Of a stretch of DNA of 20,666 bases, positions 1 to 7,196 are shown one piece after another (the stretch's first letter is position 1; the number at the start of each line of letters is the position of its first letter). The stretch is from assembly GCA_003155705.1 (NCBI GenBank), contig PMEC01000093.1, forward strand, positions 16,048 through 36,713, in the 5' to 3' direction. The stretch comes from Bacteroidales bacterium. Lineage in GTDB: Bacteria > Bacteroidota > Bacteroidia > Bacteroidales > VadinHA17. The notes beneath the pieces are model-generated. The model searched no databases. It had not been told where the DNA came from and saw only the letters and a list, made by a program, of their open reading frames with translations. The position numbers and the translations under genes are program-made.

Positions 1-620
1 ACAGATGAAATCTCATTCATCATTGTTTCATCAATAGCCAATCGACCTGCTGTGTCAATTATCACCACGTCATATCCGGTCTTCCTGGCTTCTTTTATTG
101 CATTCCTTGCAATTAGTACGGGATTAAGATTGCCATCCTCGGTATAAACCGGAACTTCAACCTGACTGCCGATAACCTTCAGCTGCTCAATGGCAGCAGG
201 TCTATAAACATCACCTGCCACTAATAATGGATTTTTCCCTTTCTTCGTCTTCAACCATTTTGCTAGTTTGCCGCTAAAAGTAGTTTTCCCAGATCCCTGA
301 AGGCCTGCGATAAGAATAATTGCTGGATTGATCTTTATATTTATGTCGACTTTATCTGTACCCATCAGGTCAACAAGCTCATCATGGACAATCTTCACCA
401 TCATCTGCGAAGGATTGACCGCTTTGATCACCTCCTGACCTATTGCTTTCTGTTTTATCGTATCGGTAAACTGCTTTGCAATTTTAAAATTTACATCAGC
501 ATCCAGCAAAGCTCTGCGAACCTCTTTAAGTGTCTCAGCAATATTGATATCTGTAATCCTTCCCTGTCCTTTAAGAAGCTTAAAGGATTTCTCCAGCCGT
601 TCACTTAAATTCTCAAACAT
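1..620 (-). CDS. ffh: Signal recognition particle protein Ffh (SRP54), N-terminal part, cut by the window edge
   Basis: GTPase of the signal recognition particle, which binds signal sequences of nascent membrane proteins together with 4.5S RNA and delivers ribosomes to FtsY at the membrane. My translation from the ATG at 620 gives 206 residues before the edge. The N domain helical bundle (about 1-95) contains the ALLDADVNFK segment typical of Ffh. The G domain starts with the G1 loop GLQGSGKTT (106-114), has DVYRPAAIEQL (137-147), typical of SRP GTPases, and the G3 motif DTAGR (189-193). The start MFENLSERLE lacks the acidic N-terminal extension of FtsY, so this is Ffh rather than its receptor. 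The rest of the G domain and the methionine-rich M domain lie outside. It begins 30 nt after argS ends on the same strand, so the two may share a transcript. No separate promoter or ribosome-binding site is visible in the gap. Confidence 0.95.
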   Translation of the reverse strand, partial: MFENLSERLEKSFKLLKGQGRITDINIAETLKEVRRALLDADVNFKIAKQFTDTIKQKAIGQEVIKAVNPSQMMVKIVHDELVDLMGTDKVDINIKINPAIILIAGLQGSGKTTFSGKLAKWLKTKKGKNPLLVAGDVYRPAAIEQLKVIGSQVEVPVYTEDGNLNPVLIARNAIKEARKTGYDVVIIDTAGRLAIDETMMNEISS

Positions 621-650
621 ATATTGATAGTTTTAATAAAATCTTTGAAT

Positions 651-2438
651 CTACATTCTTTCAGGCATTTCAATTCCCAGGAGAGACATACCTGAATTAA
701 GAATTTCACTTGTTACTCTGGAAAGAACAAGTCTGAAACTCCTTATATTCTCATCTTCGTCAGACAGTATGGAATGATCGTGATAAAACTGGTTATACTC
801 CTTTGACAGATCATAACAATAGTTGGCAATAATAGCCGGGCTGTATGCAACAGCTGCCTCTGAAACCACAAAAGGGAATTTTCTTAGTATCTTTATAAGC
901 TGCAGTTCTTTATCTGTTTGTTTAACAGAAGTAACAGACATAAGGTCCTCTTTAAGATTATTCTCCGTTGCCTTTTTTAATACAGATCTTATCCGTGCGT
1001 ATGTGTATTGAATAAAAGGTCCTGTATTCCCATTAAAATCAATTGAATCAACCGGATTAAATGTCATGTTCTTCCTGGGATCAACTTTCAGAATGAAATA
1101 TTTCAGCGCTCCCAATCCGATCTGCCTGAAAATTTCTTCCCGTTCCTCGTTTGAATAATTTTCAAGTTTACCAAGTTCGAGCGATACTTCACGGGCTGTA
1201 TCCGTCATTTCCTTAATCAGATCATCTGCGTCAACTATTGTGCCCTCTCTCGATTTCATCCGGCCTTCAGGAAGCTCAACCATGCCGTATGAAAAATGAA
1301 TCAGACCATCAGCCCATTGATAACCCATTTTTTTTAAAATAGCCTTTAATACCTGGAAGTGATAATTCTGCTCATTTCCAACAACATAAATGCATTTATC
1401 AAAATTAAATTCCTCATGCCTGATACAAGCAGTTCCAAGATCCTGGGTTATATAAACTGCAGTTCCATCTGAACGAAGCAATAGTTTCTGATCGAGACCA
1501 TCGGATGTAAGATCAGCCCAGACCGAACTATCAGAGTTTTTATACAGGATATTACTATTCAAAGCTTTGGATACAATTTCTTTACCATATTTATAAGTAT
1601 CAGATTCATAGTAGATCTTATCGAAATCAACTCCTAGCTTTTCGTAAGTCTCGTTGAAACCTTTATAAACCCAGCTATTCATCATAGTCCAGAGGTCAAA
1701 AACCTCTTTGTCACCTGCCTCCCATTTAAGCAGCATCTCTCTAGCTTCCAGCATCAGAGGAGCTGAATTTCTAGCAGTCTCTTCATCGATACCCTTCTTA
1801 AGAAGTTGTTCAGATTGTTGTTTCAGCTCTTTCTCAAACAAGACATAATATTTCCCGACAAGATGGTCTCCCTTCATTCCAGAGGTTTCAGGAGTTTCCC
1901 CGTTACCAAATTTTATCCAGGCAAGCATTGATTTGCATATATGAATGCCTCTGTCATTAACAATGTTTGTTTTTATTACCCGGTGTCCGCATGTTGAAAG
2001 TATCCTGTAAAGAGAATATCCCAGAAGATTGTTCCTTATATGCCCAAGGTGAAGAGGTTTATTTGTGTTTGGAGATGAATATTCGACAAGAATTGTTTGC
2101 GGATTGTCAACCATGCAACTTGCACAATGATCCTTGACCTGGCTCATTTTGCTAAATAATTCGACCCACCACGAGTCAGAAATTATCAGGTTTAAGAAAC
2201 CTTTTATAACATTGTATTCAGAAAAAACACTGAAATTCTCAATCAGATAATTTCCGATTTCGATCCCGGTTTGTTCCGGGGTATTTTTAGAAAATCGTAA
2301 TATTGGAAAGACAACCAGAGTAAAATCACCCTTAAAATCTTTTTTTGTCTCCTGTATCTGGATAAGACTATCAGCTACCTCACTGTTATAAAGTGACTTA
2401 ATCGCCTCCTTAATTTTTTCCTTCAGAATGCTTTCCAT
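651..2438 (-). CDS. argS: Arginyl-tRNA synthetase (class I)
   Basis: Charges tRNA(Arg) with arginine in the cytoplasm. The 595-residue protein is of normal length for bacterial ArgRS. It has the N-terminal additional domain (about 1-100), the class I HIGH motif as HLGH (130-133) within EYSSPNTNKPLHLGH, the KMSK-like loop RMKSREG (393-399), and the helical anticodon-binding domain ending in the family-typical GIEMPERM. The frame stays open 19 codons upstream to an ATG at 2495. I chose the ATG at 2438 because the upstream stretch (IYYICRLKFYVFV) does not look like ArgRS and overlies a promoter at 2464-2495, so it would not be transcribed from there. MESILKEKIKEAI is a normal ArgRS beginning. 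ffh follows 30 nt downstream. Confidence 0.96.
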   Translation of the reverse strand: MESILKEKIKEAIKSLYNSEVADSLIQIQETKKDFKGDFTLVVFPILRFSKNTPEQTGIEIGNYLIENFSVFSEYNVIKGFLNLIISDSWWVELFSKMSQVKDHCASCMVDNPQTILVEYSSPNTNKPLHLGHIRNNLLGYSLYRILSTCGHRVIKTNIVNDRGIHICKSMLAWIKFGNGETPETSGMKGDHLVGKYYVLFEKELKQQSEQLLKKGIDEETARNSAPLMLEAREMLLKWEAGDKEVFDLWTMMNSWVYKGFNETYEKLGVDFDKIYYESDTYKYGKEIVSKALNSNILYKNSDSSVWADLTSDGLDQKLLLRSDGTAVYITQDLGTACIRHEEFNFDKCIYVVGNEQNYHFQVLKAILKKMGYQWADGLIHFSYGMVELPEGRMKSREGTIVDADDLIKEMTDTAREVSLELGKLENYSNEEREEIFRQIGLGALKYFILKVDPRKNMTFNPVDSIDFNGNTGPFIQYTYARIRSVLKKATENNLKEDLMSVTSVKQTDKELQLIKILRKFPFVVSEAAVAYSPAIIANYCYDLSKEYNQFYHDHSILSDEDENIRSFRLVLSRVTSEILNSGMSLLGIEMPERM

Positions 2439-2463
2439 GACAAAAACATAAAATTTCAGCCTG

Positions 2464-2495
2464 CAAATATAATATATTAATGCTTTGGATTCCAA
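2464..2495 (-). promoter_or_regulatory. Bacteroidota-type promoter of argS
   Basis: Reading the minus strand, the -7 element is TATATTTG (2471-2464), a full match to TAnnTTTG. A TTGG at 2495-2492 lies 20 nt upstream as a partial -33 element (consensus TTTG). Transcription would start near 2457, giving a leader of about 20 nt before the ATG at 2438. This placement decides the argS start. Confidence 0.6.
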
Positions 2496-2620
2496 CTTAA
2501 CAATTCAAAACAAAGACATAAATATGAAGTTTGACTGAACTGTATACAAAAGCCTCGAAAAAATTGACAACATGCAGTTTCTTTTTGATGAAAGAAACAA
2601 ATATTATTAAAAAGATGTAA

Positions 2621-2628
2621 TACATTTG
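2621..2628 (+). promoter_or_regulatory. Candidate -7 element upstream of the SiaC-like gene
   Basis: TACATTTG matches TAnnTTTG and lies 47 nt before the ATG at 2676, in the divergent argS/siaC gap (2439-2675). No TTTG is found at the proper distance; the nearest, at 2584-2587, is 33 nt upstream, so only half of the promoter is recognisable. Apart from this and the argS promoter I see nothing in the gap. Confidence 0.4.
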
Positions 2629-2675
2629 ATTATTGAAATTATCCAAAAGACAGATAATTCGCATGTTATTTTTTG

Positions 2676-3134
2676 ATGAAGGAATTTAAAAACATATTCA
2701 GGGAACCAACCGAAAAAACACCGCAGGTTGATTTTAATTATATTACCGGGGAACTGATACTGGCAGGAAGATCTATTCCGGAGAATGCAACAGAAACCTA
2801 TGAACCAATATTTAACTGGGTTAACGAATACACCAAAAATCCTAGGCAAACGACTAACCTCCGCCTGAATCTTGAGTATTTCAACACTGCTTCTTCGATC
2901 TGGCTTGCTAAAATTGTAAAGAGTCTCAGCAGAATTGAGAATCCTGACAGTATTTTATTTGTCCATCTTTATTTTGGTATCGAAGAGTTTGATAATATGG
3001 ATGTCGAAGATATCAAGGATGCCCTAAGCCATGTCGTTGACATTATCAACAATTCAACTATCAGCATCGGGATTAAATTATATGGTACTGATGAGAAAGG
3101 TTCAATCATTAAAGAATCGATGGTCCTGATCTAG
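2676..3134 (+). CDS. SiaC-family regulatory phosphoprotein (DUF1987)
   Basis: A 152-residue cytoplasmic protein of the SiaC/DUF1987 family. The recognisable signature is ITGELILAGRSIPENATETY (about 23-42, the G-x-SxPEN part), followed by the strand-helix LNLEYFNTASS (about 65-75). In Pseudomonas aeruginosa, SiaC is phosphorylated on a threonine in the equivalent segment by the kinase SiaB, reversed by the phosphatase SiaA, and unphosphorylated SiaC stimulates the diguanylate cyclase SiaD. The matching residue here is Thr71 in FNTASS. No SiaA, SiaB or SiaD homologue is in the window, so partners are unknown and the function is inferred from family alone. A TTG directly upstream (2673) is in frame, but the ATG at 2676 is the more likely start. 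The gene appears monocistronic or first before the Memo cluster, with a 99-nt gap after it. Confidence 0.85.
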   Translation: MKEFKNIFREPTEKTPQVDFNYITGELILAGRSIPENATETYEPIFNWVNEYTKNPRQTTNLRLNLEYFNTASSIWLAKIVKSLSRIENPDSILFVHLYFGIEEFDNMDVEDIKDALSHVVDIINNSTISIGIKLYGTDEKGSIIKESMVLI

Positions 3135-3151
3135 ACTTTCCCCATTTCTCC

Positions 3152-3172
3152 TATCTCATATCTCATATCTCA
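3152..3172. repeat. Heptanucleotide tandem repeat, three exact copies of TATCTCA
   Basis: Three perfect copies at 3152-3158, 3159-3165 and 3166-3172, in a pyrimidine-rich stretch (about 3136-3181) between the SiaC-like gene and the Memo fusion. There is no hairpin and no reading frame. A second, unrelated-sequence repeat with the same 7-bp period is at 8350-8370. Confidence 0.85.
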
Positions 3173-3212
3173 TTTTTCCTTCGCAGAGAATCACCATTTA
3201 ATATTTTTGACA

Positions 3213-3220
3213 TAACTTTA
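3213..3220 (+). promoter_or_regulatory. Weak -7-like element before the Memo-AMMECR1 gene
   Basis: TAACTTTA matches seven of the eight TAnnTTTG positions and would start transcription near 3227, just before the candidate starts at 3234 and 3246. No TTTG is seen about 19 nt upstream. This is the only promoter-like element I see before the cluster, so it is offered weakly. Confidence 0.25.
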
Positions 3221-3233
3221 GTATGGATTTAAA

Positions 3234-4754
3234 ATGATAATTTCCATGCGAAAAATATTAATTGTAATGATTTTAATAACCGGGACAATGAATGTATTAT
3301 CTCAGAACAGGTCAGCCGACAGGGAACCATATGCTGCCGGCAGGTTCTACTCAGCAAATAAAGACACACTTACAAAAGATCTGGCTGCTCTTTTCTCGAC
3401 ATGTGTGAAAGCGCCTTCGGATTTGAAAGTAAGAGCGATCATCAGCCCTCATGCCGGATATATTTATTCCGGTAAAATTGCTGCATCTGCATTTTCCGCT
3501 CTATCAAAAAATGCGGATTATAAAAACATATTTATTATCGGTTCGAGTCATGTAATGGCATTTGATGGCGCATCTATCTATAATACAGGAGATTATATTA
3601 CGCCACTGGGAAAAATGAAGGTGAACATAGAACTTGCCAATAAACTTAAAAGCAGTGATAAATGCTTCAATTTTCCTGTAACAGCCCATGGACAGGAGCA
3701 TAGTATTGAAGTCCAGGTGCCATTCATTCAGTATTACTTTACTCATCCAATCCCTATTGTTCCAATAATCATTGGAACAGATAATACCGCTACAATTAAA
3801 GAAATTGCAGCCGCACTAAAGCCATATTTTATTCCTGAAAATCTTTTTGTGATCAGCAGTGATTTCTCACATTATCCTTCATATAAGAGTGCCCAGGAAA
3901 ACGATAAAATCACTGCCGATGCCATTATTGCAAAAAACAGTAATAACTTTTTAATGACTCTAGAAAAAACCTCATCAAAAGGGATTCCCGGACTCGTTAC
4001 AAGCATGTGCGGATGGACTTCCGGACTCACTTTGCTATATCTGGCAGAAGGATATCCGGATCTGACATTCAGAAAAATAAGTTATTGTAATTCAGGTGAT
4101 TCACCATATGGAAATAAAGAAGAAGTGGTGGGTTATAATGCTATAGAGCTTGTTGAAGAGAATAAAAAAGTGATGGATATTAAAGTAAATATAGATGAAT
4201 TAAAGTTCACCAAACAAGAGACCGAAAAGCTGATTTCAATTGCCAGGAACAGTATCAGATCGATGCTTTATGATAATAAAAGATTAACTGTTAACCAGGA
4301 AAACCTTCCTCCCGTTTTCAAACAAAATATGGGAGCTTTTGTTACTCTTAAGATTGATGGAAATTTAAGAGGTTGCATAGGTATGTTTACTTCTCCCGAT
4401 CCGCTTTACCAGGTTGTGAGCCAGATGGCTTTAGCTTCGGCTTTTGAGGATACAAGGTTTTCACCGCTCACAAAAGCTGAATTTGAAAAAACTGAAATAG
4501 AGATCTCTGTTCTCGGTCCGATGAAAAAAATCAGTAGTATTAATGAGATCGTTCTTGGGAAGCATGGCATTTATATCAAAAAAGATTACAGGTCAGGAAC
4601 AATGCTTCCCCAGGTAGCTACTGAAAACGGCTGGACAGTCGAACAGTTCCTCGGCTACACTGCAAGGGATAAAGCAGGATTAGGATGGACAGGATGGAAA
4701 GATGCTGAAATTTACATTTATGAGGCGAAGGTGCTGACTGAAAATAAAAAATAG
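3234..4754 (+). CDS. Exported Memo (AmmeMemoRadiSam protein B) + AMMECR1 (protein A) fusion
   Basis: A 506-residue two-domain protein. Residues 5-24 form a Sec-type signal peptide (MRKILIVMILITGTMNVLSQ), so the product is probably exported; Met5 (3246) is an equally good start. Residues about 30-310 are a Memo domain, related to extradiol dioxygenases. It keeps the likely metal-site and pocket residues: His73 in SPHAGYIYSG, His106 in GSSHVMAF, His156 in GQEHSIEVQ, Asp210/His213 in SSDFSHY and Cys259 in SMCGWT. Residues about 320-500 are an AMMECR1 domain with the hallmark LRGCIG (378-383) and later WTVEQFL and GWTGWKDAEIYIYEA. These families occur with a radical SAM enzyme as the AmmeMemoRadiSam system, here two genes downstream. 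I know of no established biochemical activity. The next gene starts 2 nt after the stop, so coupling is likely. The fusion fits components A and B acting in one complex. Confidence 0.9.
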   Translation: MIISMRKILIVMILITGTMNVLSQNRSADREPYAAGRFYSANKDTLTKDLAALFSTCVKAPSDLKVRAIISPHAGYIYSGKIAASAFSALSKNADYKNIFIIGSSHVMAFDGASIYNTGDYITPLGKMKVNIELANKLKSSDKCFNFPVTAHGQEHSIEVQVPFIQYYFTHPIPIVPIIIGTDNTATIKEIAAALKPYFIPENLFVISSDFSHYPSYKSAQENDKITADAIIAKNSNNFLMTLEKTSSKGIPGLVTSMCGWTSGLTLLYLAEGYPDLTFRKISYCNSGDSPYGNKEEVVGYNAIELVEENKKVMDIKVNIDELKFTKQETEKLISIARNSIRSMLYDNKRLTVNQENLPPVFKQNMGAFVTLKIDGNLRGCIGMFTSPDPLYQVVSQMALASAFEDTRFSPLTKAEFEKTEIEISVLGPMKKISSINEIVLGKHGIYIKKDYRSGTMLPQVATENGWTVEQFLGYTARDKAGLGWTGWKDAEIYIYEAKVLTENKK

Positions 4755-4756
4755 TT

Positions 4757-7180
4757 ATGTATCATGTCATTAGCACGGGTGTCACAACTACAATATTATA
4801 TCTGATCAGTTATTTTTTTTATAGGACCGGTTTTTATTCCCTTAATGATCATCGGAAATTCTGGAACATAATTCTGACCCTGACATTCTTGCTTGCAGGA
4901 TCTGCAGGTTTATTCCTGGCATTGCAAATAACTTATAAATGGAATATCCCGTTTATTAAATCTGTATTAAAATGGCATGTTGAATGTGGAATTGGCCTGG
5001 CATTTACAGGGATCTTTCACTTCATATGGCACCTCTCCTATTTTACCAGGATATTTGTCAAATCTGAAGATATTGTCAAACCTGTTGAAACAACATCAAG
5101 AACAGCTGGACAAAACAAGATTAATCTGGTTATTATCGGTTTTGCAAGCTCCGCAGTTCAGTTGTTGCTGATAAGAGAGATAATGAATATTGCAGGAGGC
5201 TATGAAATGATTGCGGGCACTTTTCTCGGGTCGTGGCTCATAGGTTCTGCCGCCGGAGCGGTAATAGCACGAAGGTCTAAATTAATGGATATCAGAAAGA
5301 TAAACACAATATTTGCCATTAGTCCATTAGTCTCATTATTCCTGCTTTTAACCCTTGACAGATTATTTCTAAATATCGGAGAAACACCTTCATTTTTTTT
5401 AAGTGTAATTATGACACTTATTGCTCTATTCCCTTTTTGTTTTGTCTCAGGATTCACTTTCATTAAACTCATAAATTACTCTGAAAATGGCCTGAATCTG
5501 CATGTCGGGAAATCATTCTCTCTTGAGACAACTGGCGGTATAATTGCTGGGATTGTTGTTTCCATTCTAACCGATGGTTTATTAAATACATACCAGCTCT
5601 TACTGCTGATTATAATACTGAATCTGGGTTATGTTCTGATATCATTTTATTACAGAAGGAAAAAGGAAAAAATCATCACGGGGGTTGCGGTGGTTTTTCT
5701 GGCAATTATCACAATGATACTTAATCCCGATATATTTTTCAGGCAACAACTTCTTCATGGAATAAATGTCAGGAATTCCAGGGATACACCTTATGGAAAC
5801 ATTACCACTTCTGTTTATGGAGGTGAAAAAAACATTTATTATAACCAGCGACTTCAATCTTATTCCAACGATGAGATTGAGCGTGAGGAAAATATTCATT
5901 ATGCAATGCTTCAGCATAATAACCCTGAAAACGTCCTGGTAATTTCTGGTGATATAATGTCGCAAATGAAGGAAATACTGAAATATAAAGTTAAAAGGGT
6001 TGTTTATGTTGAGAGAGATCCGGCCCTTATAAACTCCGAACTAAGAAGAGACGAATCACTTCTAAAAATCCTTACTATAATAAACAATGACGCCTTCAGC
6101 TATATTAAAAATACCAAAGAGAACTTTGATGTTGTAATGCTTCTGCTGCCTCCGCCTTCCACGCTTCTTCTTAACAGGTTCTATGCAACTGAATTTTTTC
6201 GTGAAGTGAAAGACAGAATCGGCTCCAAAGGAATTTTCATCTGCTCACCGGGTAGCGGGGAAAATTATTATAGCAAAGAATCAGTGGTATTATACTCTTC
6301 TATTTACAACAGTTTGCATGCAGTATTCAGAAATATACGGCCGGTTGTAGGAAATAAACTCTATTTTGTTTCATCAGATGCAGAATTATCTTCCTCGTTT
6401 TGTTCATTGTCGGATATAAAGGGAATAAAAAACATTTATGTCAATTCAGATTATCTGTCAGACGATCTCATGGAGAAAAAATCGGCTGACGTGATCGCTG
6501 TCATTGATCCCGGAGTAAAACAAAATACCTTCGGTTTTCCAGTTGCATGTTTTCACTATCAATCATACAATCTCAGCAAAAACCTTAATGAAAAGGTTCC
6601 ATCAGTTATTCTTCTGATTTTAATCTTCGTTATACCCCTGTTTTCTGTGAGAAGAAAAAATTTGATAATGTTTTCTTCTGCTGCAGCTCTATCGGGTTTT
6701 GAAATAATTATTCTTTTTGTTCTCCAGACGGCAATAGGTTATATGTATCTTCTTACGGGGATGATCATTGCCTCACTGATGACCGGACTTGCAGTCGGAT
6801 CCGGACTTAATCTGAAAAGATCAGAAACAGCTTTAATGAGGATTATTCCTCTTTCCCTGATCACTTTTTATATCACTACAGGATTTATATTCAATATGTT
6901 AGCTAGAGCGAACAGTTCATGGTTTTCCTTAACTCTGCTGTTGTTGTTTATATTTATTCCAGCAGCTTTGACCGGTCAGTTATTCTGCATAATGACAAAA
7001 AGAAAAGGAACATATTCAGATCCTTCATCGGTTTACAGTGCGGATCTGGCAGGGTCAGCACTTGGTTTTGTAATTGTATCAGGTCTTGCAATTCCGGCCC
7101 TGGGAATAAGAATAACTATTATTTTACTTTCAACACTGATTTTTGCAGCACTTCTTTTTGGAACAGTAACCAACAAGTAG
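4757..7180 (+). CDS. Polytopic membrane protein with a degenerate spermidine-synthase-like domain
   Basis: An 807-residue protein in four visible parts. First, three hydrophobic helices (about 4-25, 36-58, 74-98), the third carrying His74, His88 and His92. Second, about seven further membrane segments (about 121-323). Third, a soluble domain (about 340-560) resembling polyamine aminopropyltransferases or SAM-dependent Rossmann proteins. Fourth, a C-terminal block of about seven segments (616-803). The layout resembles the membrane-fused spermidine synthase family. In the soluble domain the ribose-binding acid is kept (YVERDP, Glu419) and so is NDAF (Asp445), but the GGGDGG loop is reduced to ISGDIMS and the catalytic Asp position holds Leu463 (FDVVMLLLPPP). 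Ordinary aminopropyl transfer is therefore unlikely. It lies 2 nt after the Memo fusion and 16 nt before the radical SAM gene, which suggests a role in that system. The stop is doubled (TAG TAG). Confidence 0.8.
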   Translation: MYHVISTGVTTTILYLISYFFYRTGFYSLNDHRKFWNIILTLTFLLAGSAGLFLALQITYKWNIPFIKSVLKWHVECGIGLAFTGIFHFIWHLSYFTRIFVKSEDIVKPVETTSRTAGQNKINLVIIGFASSAVQLLLIREIMNIAGGYEMIAGTFLGSWLIGSAAGAVIARRSKLMDIRKINTIFAISPLVSLFLLLTLDRLFLNIGETPSFFLSVIMTLIALFPFCFVSGFTFIKLINYSENGLNLHVGKSFSLETTGGIIAGIVVSILTDGLLNTYQLLLLIIILNLGYVLISFYYRRKKEKIITGVAVVFLAIITMILNPDIFFRQQLLHGINVRNSRDTPYGNITTSVYGGEKNIYYNQRLQSYSNDEIEREENIHYAMLQHNNPENVLVISGDIMSQMKEILKYKVKRVVYVERDPALINSELRRDESLLKILTIINNDAFSYIKNTKENFDVVMLLLPPPSTLLLNRFYATEFFREVKDRIGSKGIFICSPGSGENYYSKESVVLYSSIYNSLHAVFRNIRPVVGNKLYFVSSDAELSSSFCSLSDIKGIKNIYVNSDYLSDDLMEKKSADVIAVIDPGVKQNTFGFPVACFHYQSYNLSKNLNEKVPSVILLILIFVIPLFSVRRKNLIMFSSAAALSGFEIIILFVLQTAIGYMYLLTGMIIASLMTGLAVGSGLNLKRSETALMRIIPLSLITFYITTGFIFNMLARANSSWFSLTLLLLFIFIPAALTGQLFCIMTKRKGTYSDPSSVYSADLAGSALGFVIVSGLAIPALGIRITIILLSTLIFAALLFGTVTNK

Positions 7181-7196
7181 TAGCTTTAATCTTGAA

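Noticed and set aside
2607..2849. Minus-strand open frame of 80 codons overlapping the SiaC-like gene start
   Set aside because: It overlaps a recognisable DUF1987 gene and its upstream region on the other strand, and shows no family signature.
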